Numbered from the stretch's first letter, positions 1 to 7,526 are shown. The stretch is DNA of 64,000 nucleotides from Flavobacterium stagni (GCF_004122105.1 NZ_SBKN01000008.1:62001-126000), one strand, 5' to 3'. Notes: generated from the letters alone by a model not told the origin. Made by a program: numbers and translations.

Positions 1-1
1 T

Positions 2-229
2 GCACTAGTGAAAACAGCTTGTTTGGGCAAACTAAAAACGATTCGTATCGCTACTACCGACTATTCGGTTTCATTCCTCACCCATCCCGCTTGTTTTTTT
101 GTGATCGCTCTCTTTTTGGGTATTAGTTTTGCCTACCGGGTGCGACCCAACAATAGAAATACTGCTTTTTTAGGCATTGCTGTGACTTTTGTATATTTGG
201 GTATGTTTGCCTATTTGTATTTTAACTAA
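2..229 (+). CDS. C-terminal end of a small membrane protein (cut by window edge)
   Basis: The reading frame is open to the left edge with no stop before the first codons, so this is either the end of a longer gene or a short gene starting at the GTG at position 8. About 75 residues are visible, with two hydrophobic segments at roughly residues 28-45 and 52-70 (counting from the GTG) separated by a basic stretch, RVRPNNRN. It ends 15 bases before the next membrane-protein gene on the same strand, so the two are probably co-transcribed. I do not recognise a family and assign no function. Confidence 0.5.
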   Translation, partial: ALVKTACLGKLKTIRIATTDYSVSFLTHPACFFVIALFLGISFAYRVRPNNRNTAFLGIAVTFVYLGMFAYLYFN

Positions 230-244
230 AATCAATTTCTCAAG

Positions 245-760
245 ATGACACCCCACTCCTTTTGGACCCTAGTATTAAAAATCATCGGCATTTGGATGAT
301 TGTAAACGGTTTATTCTTTTTACCCCAATTTGTTGGTCCTCTTTTGTATGGCCACAGTGGTTACGATTTCGAGGATTTGAAGTTACTATTGGCCGTCAAT
401 TTACTCATCGTGGTCATTTTTATCGCCGTCATTCGGATGTTTTTGTTTAAAACGGACAGCCTAATTCGTTTTTTCCGATTGGATCGCAACTTTCAAGAAA
501 CCACCTTTAGTTTAACGCTTTCAGAAGTGACTGTACTCCGTATCGCGCTGATTGTCATCAGCGGCATGGCCTTGCTTGACAGTATTCCCGACTTTTGCCG
601 CAACTTGTTTGAATTTACGCAACAAAAAATACTGTTTAAAGACTATCCCAACGCCCATTGGTTGGTATTTCAATTCATAAAAAGTGGTCTTGCTTTGTGG
701 GTGCTCAGCAATTCACGTAGGGTTGCAGGATGGGTAACACAAAAAGCGAGGGAGGATTAA
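245..760 (+). CDS. Integral membrane protein of unknown function, 171 aa
   Basis: The protein has about four predicted membrane segments: residues 9-29, 46-68, 96-115 and 138-158. A short charged loop (KTDSLIRFFRLDRNFQ) lies between segments two and three, and the C-terminus is basic, suggesting it is cytoplasmic. The ATG is 15 bases after the preceding gene, so this is likely the second gene of an operon. No catalytic motif is visible and I do not recognise the family. The stop codon sits inside the first of a run of hairpins, which may act as the transcript's 3' end. Confidence 0.75.
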   Translation: MTPHSFWTLVLKIIGIWMIVNGLFFLPQFVGPLLYGHSGYDFEDLKLLLAVNLLIVVIFIAVIRMFLFKTDSLIRFFRLDRNFQETTFSLTLSEVTVLRIALIVISGMALLDSIPDFCRNLFEFTQQKILFKDYPNAHWLVFQFIKSGLALWVLSNSRRVAGWVTQKARED

Positions 761-848
761 GCGGGGGAATTGCTTAATGACTGGTCACAATAGCTATTGG
801 GACGCGAAGCGGTTACAGTCCGCATTATCGGGGTTTAGCATGGCTTAT
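757..848. other. Array of four successive hairpins in an intergenic region
   Basis: Four inverted repeats follow each other almost without gaps. They are TTAAGC/GCTTAA (757-777, loop of nine bases, overlapping the stop codon of the upstream gene); a near-perfect 20-bp palindrome at 784-803 with core CAATAGCTATTG flanked by GTC and GAC; GCGG/CCGC with a 7-base loop (809-823); and an imperfect pair around 837-852 (TAGCAT and ATGCCTA). None has a T-tract, so simple intrinsic termination is unlikely. The reverse strand carries CCCCGATAATGCGG, which resembles the start of the structured element at 27740. An RNA structure or a REP-like element are the main options. Confidence 0.5.
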
Positions 849-866
849 GCCTAAAAATGATTAAAT

Positions 867-1115
867 ATGATAGTTAGAGAAATAGCAATTTATCAAAAAG
901 AAGGTGATAAGTACATTAAAAGTTTCGAAATTGATTTATCAGCTGAAAAACTGATAAATATTTTAAATGTAGATACCGATAAAGACCCAAATGTTTATAT
1001 GGTATATGCTATAAACAAAGCACAATTTTTACAACTGCAAAAGTTAATCCCAAATTTAAAAGAGATTAACTTTGAAAATGTTGAATTGTTTTATGAATGT
1101 TTTCAAACAAAATAA
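867..1115 (+). CDS. Small A+T-rich hypothetical protein, 82 aa (possibly DUF7683-like)
   Basis: This is a small acidic soluble protein with alternating strand and helix character and no signal or membrane segment. The pattern, an N-terminal strand pair, a helix beginning SAEKLINIL, a Tyr-rich turn and a helix QFLQLQKLIP, reminds me of DUF7683, a family sometimes seen as single-domain immunity-like proteins; that match is from memory and uncertain. By hand count about 60 of 249 bases are G or C (24%), far below about 45% in the next gene. It is flanked by a hairpin array upstream and its own terminator downstream, consistent with an acquired single-gene unit. Confidence 0.7.
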   Translation: MIVREIAIYQKEGDKYIKSFEIDLSAEKLINILNVDTDKDPNVYMVYAINKAQFLQLQKLIPNLKEINFENVELFYECFQTK

Positions 1116-1142
1116 TCAATCAATGTTATAAAGATGTATAAG

Positions 1143-1169
1143 AGACGGGAGGCAATACTCGTCTTTTTT
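1143..1169 (+). terminator. Intrinsic terminator after the 82-aa gene
   Basis: A five-base stem AGACG/CGTCT with a 12-base loop is followed by six T residues. It lies 28 bases after the stop of the 82-aa gene. The stem is short, so strength is uncertain. Confidence 0.6.
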
Positions 1170-1263
1170 AAATTCATTCCACTAGTCCCGATTGCGCGTA
1201 TTTCACCTGCATCAAAATGAAAAGGACGGGATAATTTCTTCACTCCTTTTCTCATTAAATTTC

Positions 1264-1278
1264 TGGCACGGAAATTGT
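1264..1278 (+). promoter_or_regulatory. Sigma-54-like promoter (-24/-12)
   Basis: TGGCACG, four bases, then TTGT matches the sigma-54 consensus TGGCACG-N4-TTGC except for the final C. The spacing between the GG and the -12 element is canonical. The downstream ATG is at 1329. It is followed by GTGTTTGGTTTT (1277-1288), a 12-mer that also follows the TGGCAC at 37394. Activator sites were not identified. Confidence 0.55.
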
Positions 1279-1328
1279 GTTTGGTTTTGCAATTAAAAAT
1301 TACACTAAACCACTGAAAACCAATATTT

Positions 1329-2069
1329 ATGAAAACCTTTACTTTATCCATCGCCTTCTTTATTTCCGGTTGGTTTACATGCCAAGCCAACGGGTACCAA
1401 TGTTACAATTACACCGGTACTGTAGGCAAAGCTTCGATCAACTTATCGTACCAAATCACACCCGATTATTTTGGTGAAGCGGCAAAAAAGAACTTTAACA
1501 TTAACGGTGTATACAGTTACACCCAATACAATACCCCTATCCGTTTGGAGGGCATTCTGGATGCAAGCCAACAAACGGTAACCTTGTATGAAATGAACAA
1601 GGAACAACGCACCGCCACTTTTATCCTTTCCTTACAAAATCAAAAAATTAGTGGTACGTGGACTAAAGTTGGAACTACTTCCTCTCTACCCGTGCACTTG
1701 CAATTGACAACATCACTCAACGATACCGCAACGGCTGCAACAGAAATCCCTCAATTTGATTCGCTTCCCGACTATTATTTTGTGGGTGTATATACAAAAA
1801 AAGCGGGAGCCACTCAGGCTGAAATGACATCCCTAAAAATCATGCGTAAAAAAGACCACCGCCTTTTTCAAGAAATTTCATTTACCGATGCTACGGTACC
1901 TACCGGAAATTTAATGACGGTGATTTATGATCAAATTGAAGTGACTTCGCCCAAAGCTAAAAATTTCACCGTAGCCAACCAATACGGACGTACAGGTGGC
2001 TATTGGAACATTGTTTGGAATTCCAAAACCCAACGTTTTGAGAAAGCAGTTGAACCGATTGCTGACTAA
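1329..2069 (+). CDS. Secreted hypothetical protein, 246 aa
   Basis: An N-terminal signal peptide (residues 1 to about 21, hydrophobic core TLSIAFFISGWF, likely cleavage after CQANG) precedes a chain rich in beta-strand patterns. The mature part looks like two modules: residues 22-120 with strands typical of small periplasmic beta-proteins, and 140-246 after a Thr/Ala-rich linker. I do not recognise a catalytic motif. The gene stands alone: it follows a sigma-54-like promoter and ends at a good terminator, so regulation separate from its neighbours is likely. An exported or periplasmic location is inferred from the signal only. Confidence 0.8.
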   Translation: MKTFTLSIAFFISGWFTCQANGYQCYNYTGTVGKASINLSYQITPDYFGEAAKKNFNINGVYSYTQYNTPIRLEGILDASQQTVTLYEMNKEQRTATFILSLQNQKISGTWTKVGTTSSLPVHLQLTTSLNDTATAATEIPQFDSLPDYYFVGVYTKKAGATQAEMTSLKIMRKKDHRLFQEISFTDATVPTGNLMTVIYDQIEVTSPKAKNFTVANQYGRTGGYWNIVWNSKTQRFEKAVEPIAD

Positions 2070-2128
2070 AAGCTGCTGAGAAGCTGAGCCGCTAAGCTGC
2101 TGAGCTTTTGATCTGTCAATAAAAATAC

Positions 2129-2153
2129 AACCACCTACACGGGTGGTTTTTTT
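2129..2153 (+). terminator. Intrinsic terminator after the secreted protein gene
   Basis: A six-base stem ACCACC/GGTGGT with a six-base loop runs into seven T residues. Just upstream, AGCTGCTGAG occurs twice (2071-2080 and 2095-2104) in a simple-sequence patch that is not part of the stem. Confidence 0.85.
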
Positions 2154-2265
2154 ATATAGTAGTATGGGGATCTCTATTTTATTTCTCGATGTATGGCATT
2201 TTTTTAATCTATGCATACATTACTAAAGACTACAATCTAACGTCTAAAGACTAATTGCTATTCAC

Positions 2266-2273
2266 TACCTTTG
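2266..2273 (+). promoter_or_regulatory. Promoter -7 box for the MFS gene
   Basis: TACCTTTG matches the Bacteroidota -7 consensus TAnnTTTG. The ATG at 2278 begins four bases after the box, so transcription should start at or next to the start codon, giving a leaderless or nearly leaderless mRNA. No clear -33 TTG is seen at the usual distance. Confidence 0.6.
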
Positions 2274-2277
2274 CCTC

Positions 2278-3570
2278 ATGTTGCAAAAAGCCCTTCAAAA
2301 ATACCTTGCTAACTTTAAAGGATTTTCCCGAGAAATATGGATCCTGACGCTGATTACCTTTATCAATCGCGCGGGTACCATGGTCTTGCCGTTTTTATCC
2401 AAATACTTGAAAGAAGACTTGCATTTCAATTATGAGCAAGTCGGGTGGATTTTATTTTGGTTCGGTGTGGGTTCGATGGCGGGCTCTTGGTTAGGCGGTA
2501 AACTCTCCGACAAAATTGGATTTTACAAGATCATGGTGTTTAGTTTATTCACCAGTGGCTTGGCCTTTTTTGTCTTGCAATACGTCAAAACCTTCAACGC
2601 TTTATGTGTGGCTATTTTTGGCATCATGGTGATTGCGGACATGTTTCGTCCGGCCATGTTTGTATCGATCGGTACGTATGCCAAACCAGAGAATCGCACA
2701 CGGGCACTGACCTTGGTGCGTTTGGCCATTAATTTGGGCTTTGCGGCGGGTCCGGCACTGGGCGGACTCATCATTATGGGGATGGGCTACCAAGGTTTGT
2801 TTTGGGTCGATGGCGCCACGTGTATTCTTGCTATCGGAATTTTTGCTGTATTGGTCAAAGAGAAAAAAGCGATCAAACTCCACCCCGATGAAAAGGCTGC
2901 CTTGGAAGCAGAACGCAAATCGGTGTTTACGGACGGACCGTTTTGGTTGTTTTTGTTCTGTTGTGTGATTACGGGGATTTTATTCTTTCAATTGTTTACC
3001 ACGATTCCGCTGTACCATCGCATCCAATTTGGACTTACTGAATTGCAAACGGGATTGCTACTCACTTTCAACGGCGTACTTGTTTTCTTTTTGGAAATGC
3101 CCATTGTTAGTGCGGTGGAGCGAAAAAAACTGGATAAAGTTAAGATTGTCACTTGGGGATGTTTCTTTATGAGTATAAGTCTGTTTTTACTTTTAATTCA
3201 CCAATGGGCAGGCATCTTACTCGTCATGATGGTGTTTATGACTTTTGCGGAAATGTTTGCCTTCCCCTTTTCCAATTCGTTTGCGATGAGTCGGGCCCCC
3301 AAAGGACACGAAGGTCGTTATATGGCAATTTTCACGATGAGTTATTCGGCGGCCCACATACTCAGTGCCAAAATTGGAATGACCGTTGTGGACCATTACG
3401 GCTATGCCACGAACTGGTTAGTCATGGGTGTTTTGGGATTGGTAGGTACGGCCTCTGGCTACTGGGTCTACCGCATGGTACAGCAAGAGAAAGCGAGTCA
3501 TCCAGAGCAGGTTCGTGATATCCCAGCAAATTTTGAACATCCAGCGGAAGGTGGAGAGCGGGAAATCTAA
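2278..3570 (+). CDS. Major facilitator superfamily transporter, 430 aa
   Basis: Twelve hydrophobic segments in a 6+6 arrangement identify an MFS secondary transporter of the inner membrane. The loop between segments 2 and 3 has the signature G-x-L-S-D-K-I-G (residues 75-82, GGKLSDKIG), the usual MFS motif A. A charged central loop (KEKKAIKLHPDEKAALEAERKS, about residues 195-216) separates the halves. The shape resembles MdtH/YdhC-like drug/proton antiporters, but the substrate cannot be read from sequence. A TACCTTTG box lies directly before the ATG. It stands alone; the next gene is convergent. Confidence 0.9.
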   Translation: MLQKALQKYLANFKGFSREIWILTLITFINRAGTMVLPFLSKYLKEDLHFNYEQVGWILFWFGVGSMAGSWLGGKLSDKIGFYKIMVFSLFTSGLAFFVLQYVKTFNALCVAIFGIMVIADMFRPAMFVSIGTYAKPENRTRALTLVRLAINLGFAAGPALGGLIIMGMGYQGLFWVDGATCILAIGIFAVLVKEKKAIKLHPDEKAALEAERKSVFTDGPFWLFLFCCVITGILFFQLFTTIPLYHRIQFGLTELQTGLLLTFNGVLVFFLEMPIVSAVERKKLDKVKIVTWGCFFMSISLFLLLIHQWAGILLVMMVFMTFAEMFAFPFSNSFAMSRAPKGHEGRYMAIFTMSYSAAHILSAKIGMTVVDHYGYATNWLVMGVLGLVGTASGYWVYRMVQQEKASHPEQVRDIPANFEHPAEGGEREI

Positions 3571-3583
3571 TAGTTGAATTTTG

Positions 3584-3625
3584 AATTATAAATTTTAAAT
3601 TATAAATTTTAAATTATAAATTTTA
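3584..3625. repeat. Three perfect tandem copies of a 14-bp A+T repeat
   Basis: The unit AATTATAAATTTTA occurs three times head-to-tail without mismatch (3584-3597, 3598-3611, 3612-3625). It is followed by a hairpin TCCCG/CGGGA (3627-3642). The site lies between convergent genes, so it most likely arose by slippage. Confidence 0.9.
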
Positions 3626-3695
3626 GTCCCGTAACTTCGGGAGGAATTTGGGATTTTAACTATTGGAATTTAAAACTTGAGTTAACTCCCACTTA

Positions 3696-4238
3696 TCATA
3701 AGTATTTCCTTTTTATGGCATCTAAAGCCTCATGGCTGGTATTCCATTCCGTTAAGATTTGTTGGCGGAGGGTATCGGGGTTGCCTTCAAAGTAGCGCAA
3801 CCAATTGTCTTCTCCTAAATGCTGGCGCACGATTTTGAGTCGTTTAAGGGTTTCAGGCGCAGTACGGAAAACGGTTGCCTCGGGAAACACTTTGCTGTCT
3901 TTATGGTAATAATGAGCGGTGCGGAGATCAAAATCAATTTCGATGGCATACAAACAATCGGTATCATTATCGGGTAAAAAAGCGGTCCAAGGTGCGTAGC
4001 CGACTACATTGCCCGAGTAGCGTTTGGGACCTTGGGTTTCTAAACGCCATTTGCAATTGGCTGCCCTTCCCCAATGGTTGGCCACACGATAAACACCATC
4101 TTCTGTAAAATAATACCGACTCCCCGACTTGCTGGTGAATTGGAGTTGGAGCGACTCCAATACAGAGGCATCCACTTCCTGAAACACACAATAGGTATGT
4201 TTGTGAAAATTATGTCGGGTATAGGTTTTACGGGTCAT
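3696..4238 (-). CDS. Conserved hypothetical protein, 180 aa
   Basis: This is a soluble protein without a signal peptide. It begins with MTRKTYTRHNFHKHTYCVF and is rich in aromatic residues (two NHWG/CKWRLE-type stretches near residues 55-68) and ends in a charged helix. I do not recognise a named domain. The start at 4238 is chosen because a TATCTTTG promoter box on the minus strand covers 4250-4243, so an ATG at 4253 would lie in or upstream of the promoter. It is transcribed convergently to the MFS gene and divergently from blaI. No functional clue comes from its neighbours. Confidence 0.75.
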   Translation of the reverse strand: MTRKTYTRHNFHKHTYCVFQEVDASVLESLQLQFTSKSGSRYYFTEDGVYRVANHWGRAANCKWRLETQGPKRYSGNVVGYAPWTAFLPDNDTDCLYAIEIDFDLRTAHYYHKDSKVFPEATVFRTAPETLKRLKIVRQHLGEDNWLRYFEGNPDTLRQQILTEWNTSHEALDAIKRKYL

Positions 4239-4242
4239 GGCG

Positions 4243-4250
4243 CAAAGATA
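4243..4250 (-). promoter_or_regulatory. Promoter -7 box for the 180-aa gene
   Basis: The minus strand reads TATCTTTG, matching TAnnTTTG, four bases before the ATG at 4238. It fixes the start choice and implies a nearly leaderless transcript. Confidence 0.6.
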
Positions 4251-4283
4251 CACAATCCATTCAAACCCCTATTTCTAAAAAAA

Positions 4284-4329
4284 TAGTTAAATAACTATAA
4301 AATTAGTTTGTCAACTAAAAAAATAGTTA
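4284..4329. promoter_or_regulatory. Phased operator half-sites upstream of blaI
   Basis: Three TAGTT half-sites occur at exactly 20-bp intervals (4284, 4304, 4324). The first forms a perfect inverted repeat TAGTTA-aa-TAACTA (4284-4297); the second, TTAGTT-tgtc-AACTAA (4303-4318), is also perfect; the third is a half-site, TAGTTA. BlaI/MecI proteins are winged-helix dimers that bind such dyads and autoregulate their operon, so this is the likely BlaI operator and should overlap the blaI promoter. The known Gram-positive operator core is different (TACAnnTGTA). Confidence 0.7.
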
Positions 4330-4362
4330 TAAGTTTGATTCATCAATTAAAAAACGAATTCC

Positions 4363-4722
4363 ATGCAAAAGTTAACCAACAAGGAAGAAGAGATCATGCA
4401 CATTTTATGGAAGCTGAAAAAAGCTTTCGTAAAAGAAGTGATGGCGGAAATTACCGAAGACCAACCCCATTACAATACCTTATCTACGATTATCCGTAAC
4501 TTGGAAGACAAAGGGTATGTTGGGCACACAGCCTTTGGGAACACACACCAGTACCATCCGATCATTTCTTTGGAAGAATACCGCAAGACGTTTATGAAAA
4601 CGGCTTTAGCGAATTACTTTGACAATTCGTACAAACAAATGGTTTCCTTTTTTGCAGAAGAGGAAAAAATTTCAGCGGAAGAGTTACGGGAGATTTTAGC
4701 ATTAATTGAAAAAAAGAAATAG
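4363..4722 (+). CDS. blaI: BlaI/MecI/CopY family transcriptional repressor, 119 aa
   Basis: Length and sequence match the BlaI/MecI family. The N-terminal winged helix includes LTNKEEEIMHILWKLKKAF and the wing-proximal YNTLSTIIRNLEDKGYV (recognition helix, residues 45-61). The C-terminal half (about 80-119) is the helical dimerisation region with an EEKISAEELREI stretch. In known systems an M56 transmembrane peptidase senses a signal and the repressor is cleaved, derepressing the operon. Here the M56 gene starts one base after the blaI stop, so the pair is co-transcribed and probably translationally coupled. The inducing signal is unknown; nothing links this copy to beta-lactams. Confidence 0.93.
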   Translation: MQKLTNKEEEIMHILWKLKKAFVKEVMAEITEDQPHYNTLSTIIRNLEDKGYVGHTAFGNTHQYHPIISLEEYRKTFMKTALANYFDNSYKQMVSFFAEEEKISAEELREILALIEKKK

Positions 4723-4723
4723 T

Positions 4724-6493
4724 ATGGAAGCGCTTTTCATTTACTTATTGAAATCGGGCGGACTCTTGGCTACCTTTTTTCTGGTTTATTATTTGTTTTT
4801 GCGAAAAGAGACCTTTTTCAAAAGCAACCGTTGGTTTTTATTGGCAGGTTATGCGCTATCAATGCTCTTACCCTTGCTGACCATTACCAAAACGGTTTGG
4901 ATTACCCGACCTAAACTGACTATAGACCAACTCATGGCAATGGCAGCGCCGGGTGTTGCAAAAACGCCTCCCCCACCAACTATGGATTGGAGTTCTATTT
5001 TGTTAGCTCTTTACATAGGCATCGCTTTGGTATTTATTGGTCGTTTGGTGTTCCAACTTTTCTCGGTTGTCTCTTTTTTAAAACAACGCAATAGTGCCCA
5101 ACAAGATGCTGTAAAATTAGTAGATGTCAATGAATCAGTAGCTCCGTTTTCTTTCTTTAATTATATTGTAATTAACTCCCAATTGTATACCGAAGAAGAA
5201 CGTCAGAGTATCTTGCTACATGAGCAAATACACAGCCAACAGCGCCATTCCATTGACGTACTTATTGCCCATGTTATTTGTGGTCTATTTTGGTTCAATC
5301 CCTTTGTTTGGGCCTACAAAAAAGTGCTTTTACAAAATTTAGAATACATTGCCGATCGCGAAGCTATGGCGTTATCTGGCAATCCAACAGCGTATCAAAA
5401 AGCTTTATTGAAAGTGGCCATTCCCACCCATCAATTGGCCATTACGAATCCCTTTTATCAATCATTAATCAAAAAACGAATTCTTATGTTACATCAAAAT
5501 CAATCCCACCAACGCAATTCTTGGAAATACACATTGATGATTCCAGCCCTAGTTGCATTTATTTTCTTGTTCCAAATTAAAACAGTTGCCCAAGAAAAAG
5601 AGACTCAAATTATTGAGCGAAATGACAATCAAAACATCATTCAAATGCGTTGGGACAAAAACACCCCCGACTCAGAAATGGAAAGTGATGTGAAAGCCTT
5701 GAAGGAACAGGGCGTAACGGTTAAATATTCCAAAGTTAAACGCAACGAAAAAGGGGAAATCACAGGTATCAAAGTGAGCTATGAAGATAACAAAGGGAAA
5801 AAAGGGCAAACCCAAGTAAGTGGTGACGAACCCATCGCTCCAATCGTGTTTTTCAAATCGGACGACCACATTGGTTTTGGTACTCCAAAAATGAAAACCT
5901 TAACGGTAACCAAAACTTTTTCCCAAGACGAACCTGGTGATGTTCGCATAGAAAAACGCATCATCCGTTCAGATGACGGTAGCGAAATCATCACTTTGAA
6001 TGGATCGGAAGACATCGATGCTTCAGTAAACGAGCATAAAATCGTGGTTCGAGCGACAAATTCTGACAAACCGATGATTATTGTCGATGGCAAAGTGATG
6101 GAATTGGGATATGATGTAAATGCCATCAATCCTGAAGATATTGTCACCGTTGAAGTCTTTAAAGACGGAGATGTAGTTAAAACCTATGGCGCTGAAGCAA
6201 AAAATGGTGTGGTAAAAATCAATACCAAAAAAATTAAGGCCATTCGTGCTGAAGCGATGGAAGAAGGACGCAAAGCCATGGAAGAAGGACGCGAAGAAAT
6301 GCGTGTAGAAATGAAGCGCGCGAAAGAGGAAATGCGTAAAGCCCGTGCTGAAATGGATGCCCAACAACCAGAATTGGAGAAAGCACGTCAGGAAATGTTG
6401 AAGGCCAAAGAGGAAATGCTGAAGGCAAAAGCTGAAATGGAAAAAGCCAAAGCCGAATTTGAGAAAGCGAAAGCCAACTTAAAAAAAGGATAA
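4724..6493 (+). CDS. M56 (BlaR1-type) membrane metallopeptidase with plug-like and coiled-coil C-terminus, 589 aa
   Basis: Membrane segments lie near residues 5-26, 38-57, 93-117 and 272-287. The zinc motif HEQIH (HExxH) is at 166-170 and a downstream EYIADREA (about 208-215) supplies the third ligand, as in gluzincin-like M56 peptidases. After the last membrane segment come three parts: residues 305-385, a module also present in the next gene; 450-505, similar to the short TonB-receptor plug segment (IIVDGKVM ... VEVFKDGD ... GVVKINTK) often seen in Bacteroidota M56 proteins; and 506-589, a Lys/Glu/Ala/Met heptad coiled coil. The ATG at 4724 is preferred to an upstream TTG overlapping blaI. 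Confidence 0.9.
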   Translation: MEALFIYLLKSGGLLATFFLVYYLFLRKETFFKSNRWFLLAGYALSMLLPLLTITKTVWITRPKLTIDQLMAMAAPGVAKTPPPPTMDWSSILLALYIGIALVFIGRLVFQLFSVVSFLKQRNSAQQDAVKLVDVNESVAPFSFFNYIVINSQLYTEEERQSILLHEQIHSQQRHSIDVLIAHVICGLFWFNPFVWAYKKVLLQNLEYIADREAMALSGNPTAYQKALLKVAIPTHQLAITNPFYQSLIKKRILMLHQNQSHQRNSWKYTLMIPALVAFIFLFQIKTVAQEKETQIIERNDNQNIIQMRWDKNTPDSEMESDVKALKEQGVTVKYSKVKRNEKGEITGIKVSYEDNKGKKGQTQVSGDEPIAPIVFFKSDDHIGFGTPKMKTLTVTKTFSQDEPGDVRIEKRIIRSDDGSEIITLNGSEDIDASVNEHKIVVRATNSDKPMIIVDGKVMELGYDVNAINPEDIVTVEVFKDGDVVKTYGAEAKNGVVKINTKKIKAIRAEAMEEGRKAMEEGREEMRVEMKRAKEEMRKARAEMDAQQPELEKARQEMLKAKEEMLKAKAEMEKAKAEFEKAKANLKKG

Positions 6494-6584
6494 GCGTTAA
6501 AATACTGTAAAATACGCTCCATCGAAATTGCACTTTCTCTTAAGTTTGTAGTACCATAATAAACAACCAAAAAATTAAAGAAGT

Positions 6585-7487
6585 ATGTCAGTAATTGTTC
6601 GATTTTTTAATTTAATTGCGGTGATTGCCGCGACATTGTTATCGCATGTTTTGGGGGCGCAAAACCAACCCAAATTGATGCAAGACCGTCAGGATGATAT
6701 TGTGATGACCTGGAAAAAAACAACTCCAGATCAAGAAATGAAAGACGACGTGAAAGCTTTAGCAGAACACGGTGTTACGGTAAAGTATTCGGGAGTAAAA
6801 CGCAATGCCAACCAAGAAATTACAGCCATTAAAATTGAATACAAAGACCGCAAAGGCAATAAAGGCGCATTGGAATACAGTAATGAACAGCCGATTGCCG
6901 ATATTGTTTTGTTCCAACAAAATGGCGAAATTGGATTTGGGAAACCGAATCAAGGCAACGACATCTTTGCTATGAATGACATCTTTGGACGTTCTTTTGG
7001 AGGAGACAGCCTCTCGCCTTTCGGCAAAGGGTTCCAGTTGGATCAACTCCCTGATATGAAACAATACAATTTCAGCTTTGGTGACGGTGAGGGTTTTTCG
7101 GGAAAATCAAAAATGATAATCCAAGAAAACGGAAAGAAACCGTTGGTTATTGAAGATGGAAAAGTGGTTGAAGGCGGCGACGATTATACCAAAGAAGAGT
7201 TGGACGAAATTTTGAAAAACAACAAAATGCAATTCAACGGCATGGGTAAATTAGACCCTATAGAATTCGACTTCCGCAACGAAGAAGGCTTGGAACAGTT
7301 CAAAGAAAAAATGAAGGCATTGAAAGGTGACCTCCAAAAAAATCAAAGCGACGAAGACGATTTGGAAAAAGCGAAAGCCGATATGGTGAAAGCCAAAGAA
7401 GAAATGGTAAAGGCCCGCGAAGAATTGGAAAAAGCGAAAAAAGCGCTGGAAAAAGAAAAAGCACCCGCGAAAGCGAAAAAAGGATAA
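6585..7487 (+). CDS. Secreted paralogue of the M56 C-terminal module, 300 aa
   Basis: A signal peptide (residues 1 to about 25) is followed by a module at about 40-125 that aligns with residues 305-385 of the upstream M56 protein. Shared landmarks are TPD-EM-DVKAL, HGVTVKYS-VKRN, EIT-IK, KG-KG, EPIA/QPIA and IGFG. The centre (130-255) is unique and acidic; the C-terminus (258-300) is again a heptad coiled coil of KAKxExx units. It has no peptidase motif and no membrane anchor apart from the signal. It lies 91 bases after the M56 gene with a possible own -7 box, TAAGTTTG, at 6541. A periplasmic partner or decoy of the M56 sensor is a reasonable inference. Confidence 0.8.
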   Translation: MSVIVRFFNLIAVIAATLLSHVLGAQNQPKLMQDRQDDIVMTWKKTTPDQEMKDDVKALAEHGVTVKYSGVKRNANQEITAIKIEYKDRKGNKGALEYSNEQPIADIVLFQQNGEIGFGKPNQGNDIFAMNDIFGRSFGGDSLSPFGKGFQLDQLPDMKQYNFSFGDGEGFSGKSKMIIQENGKKPLVIEDGKVVEGGDDYTKEELDEILKNNKMQFNGMGKLDPIEFDFRNEEGLEQFKEKMKALKGDLQKNQSDEDDLEKAKADMVKAKEEMVKAREELEKAKKALEKEKAPAKAKKG

Positions 7488-7490
7488 ATG

Positions 7491-7519
7491 AAAAGACCAC
7501 GAATTACGTGGTCTTTTTT
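7491..7519 (+). terminator. Intrinsic terminator of the blaI-M56 operon
   Basis: A perfect 11-base stem AAAAGACCACG/CGTGGTCTTTT with a five-base loop runs into T residues, four bases after the stop codon. It closes the three-gene unit. Confidence 0.92.
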
Positions 7520-7526
7520 ATTTTTG
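7519..7526 (+). promoter_or_regulatory. Promoter -7 box for the 46-aa gene
   Basis: TATTTTTG directly follows the terminator and matches TAnnTTTG, 16 bases before the ATG at 7543. It supports the short downstream ORF as a real gene. Confidence 0.45.

Noticed and set aside
4363..6493. Beta-lactam resistance regulator (MecR1/BlaR1) call
   Set aside because: There is no penicillin-binding sensor domain and no beta-lactamase nearby; Bacteroidota have many M56-BlaI pairs with unrelated signals.
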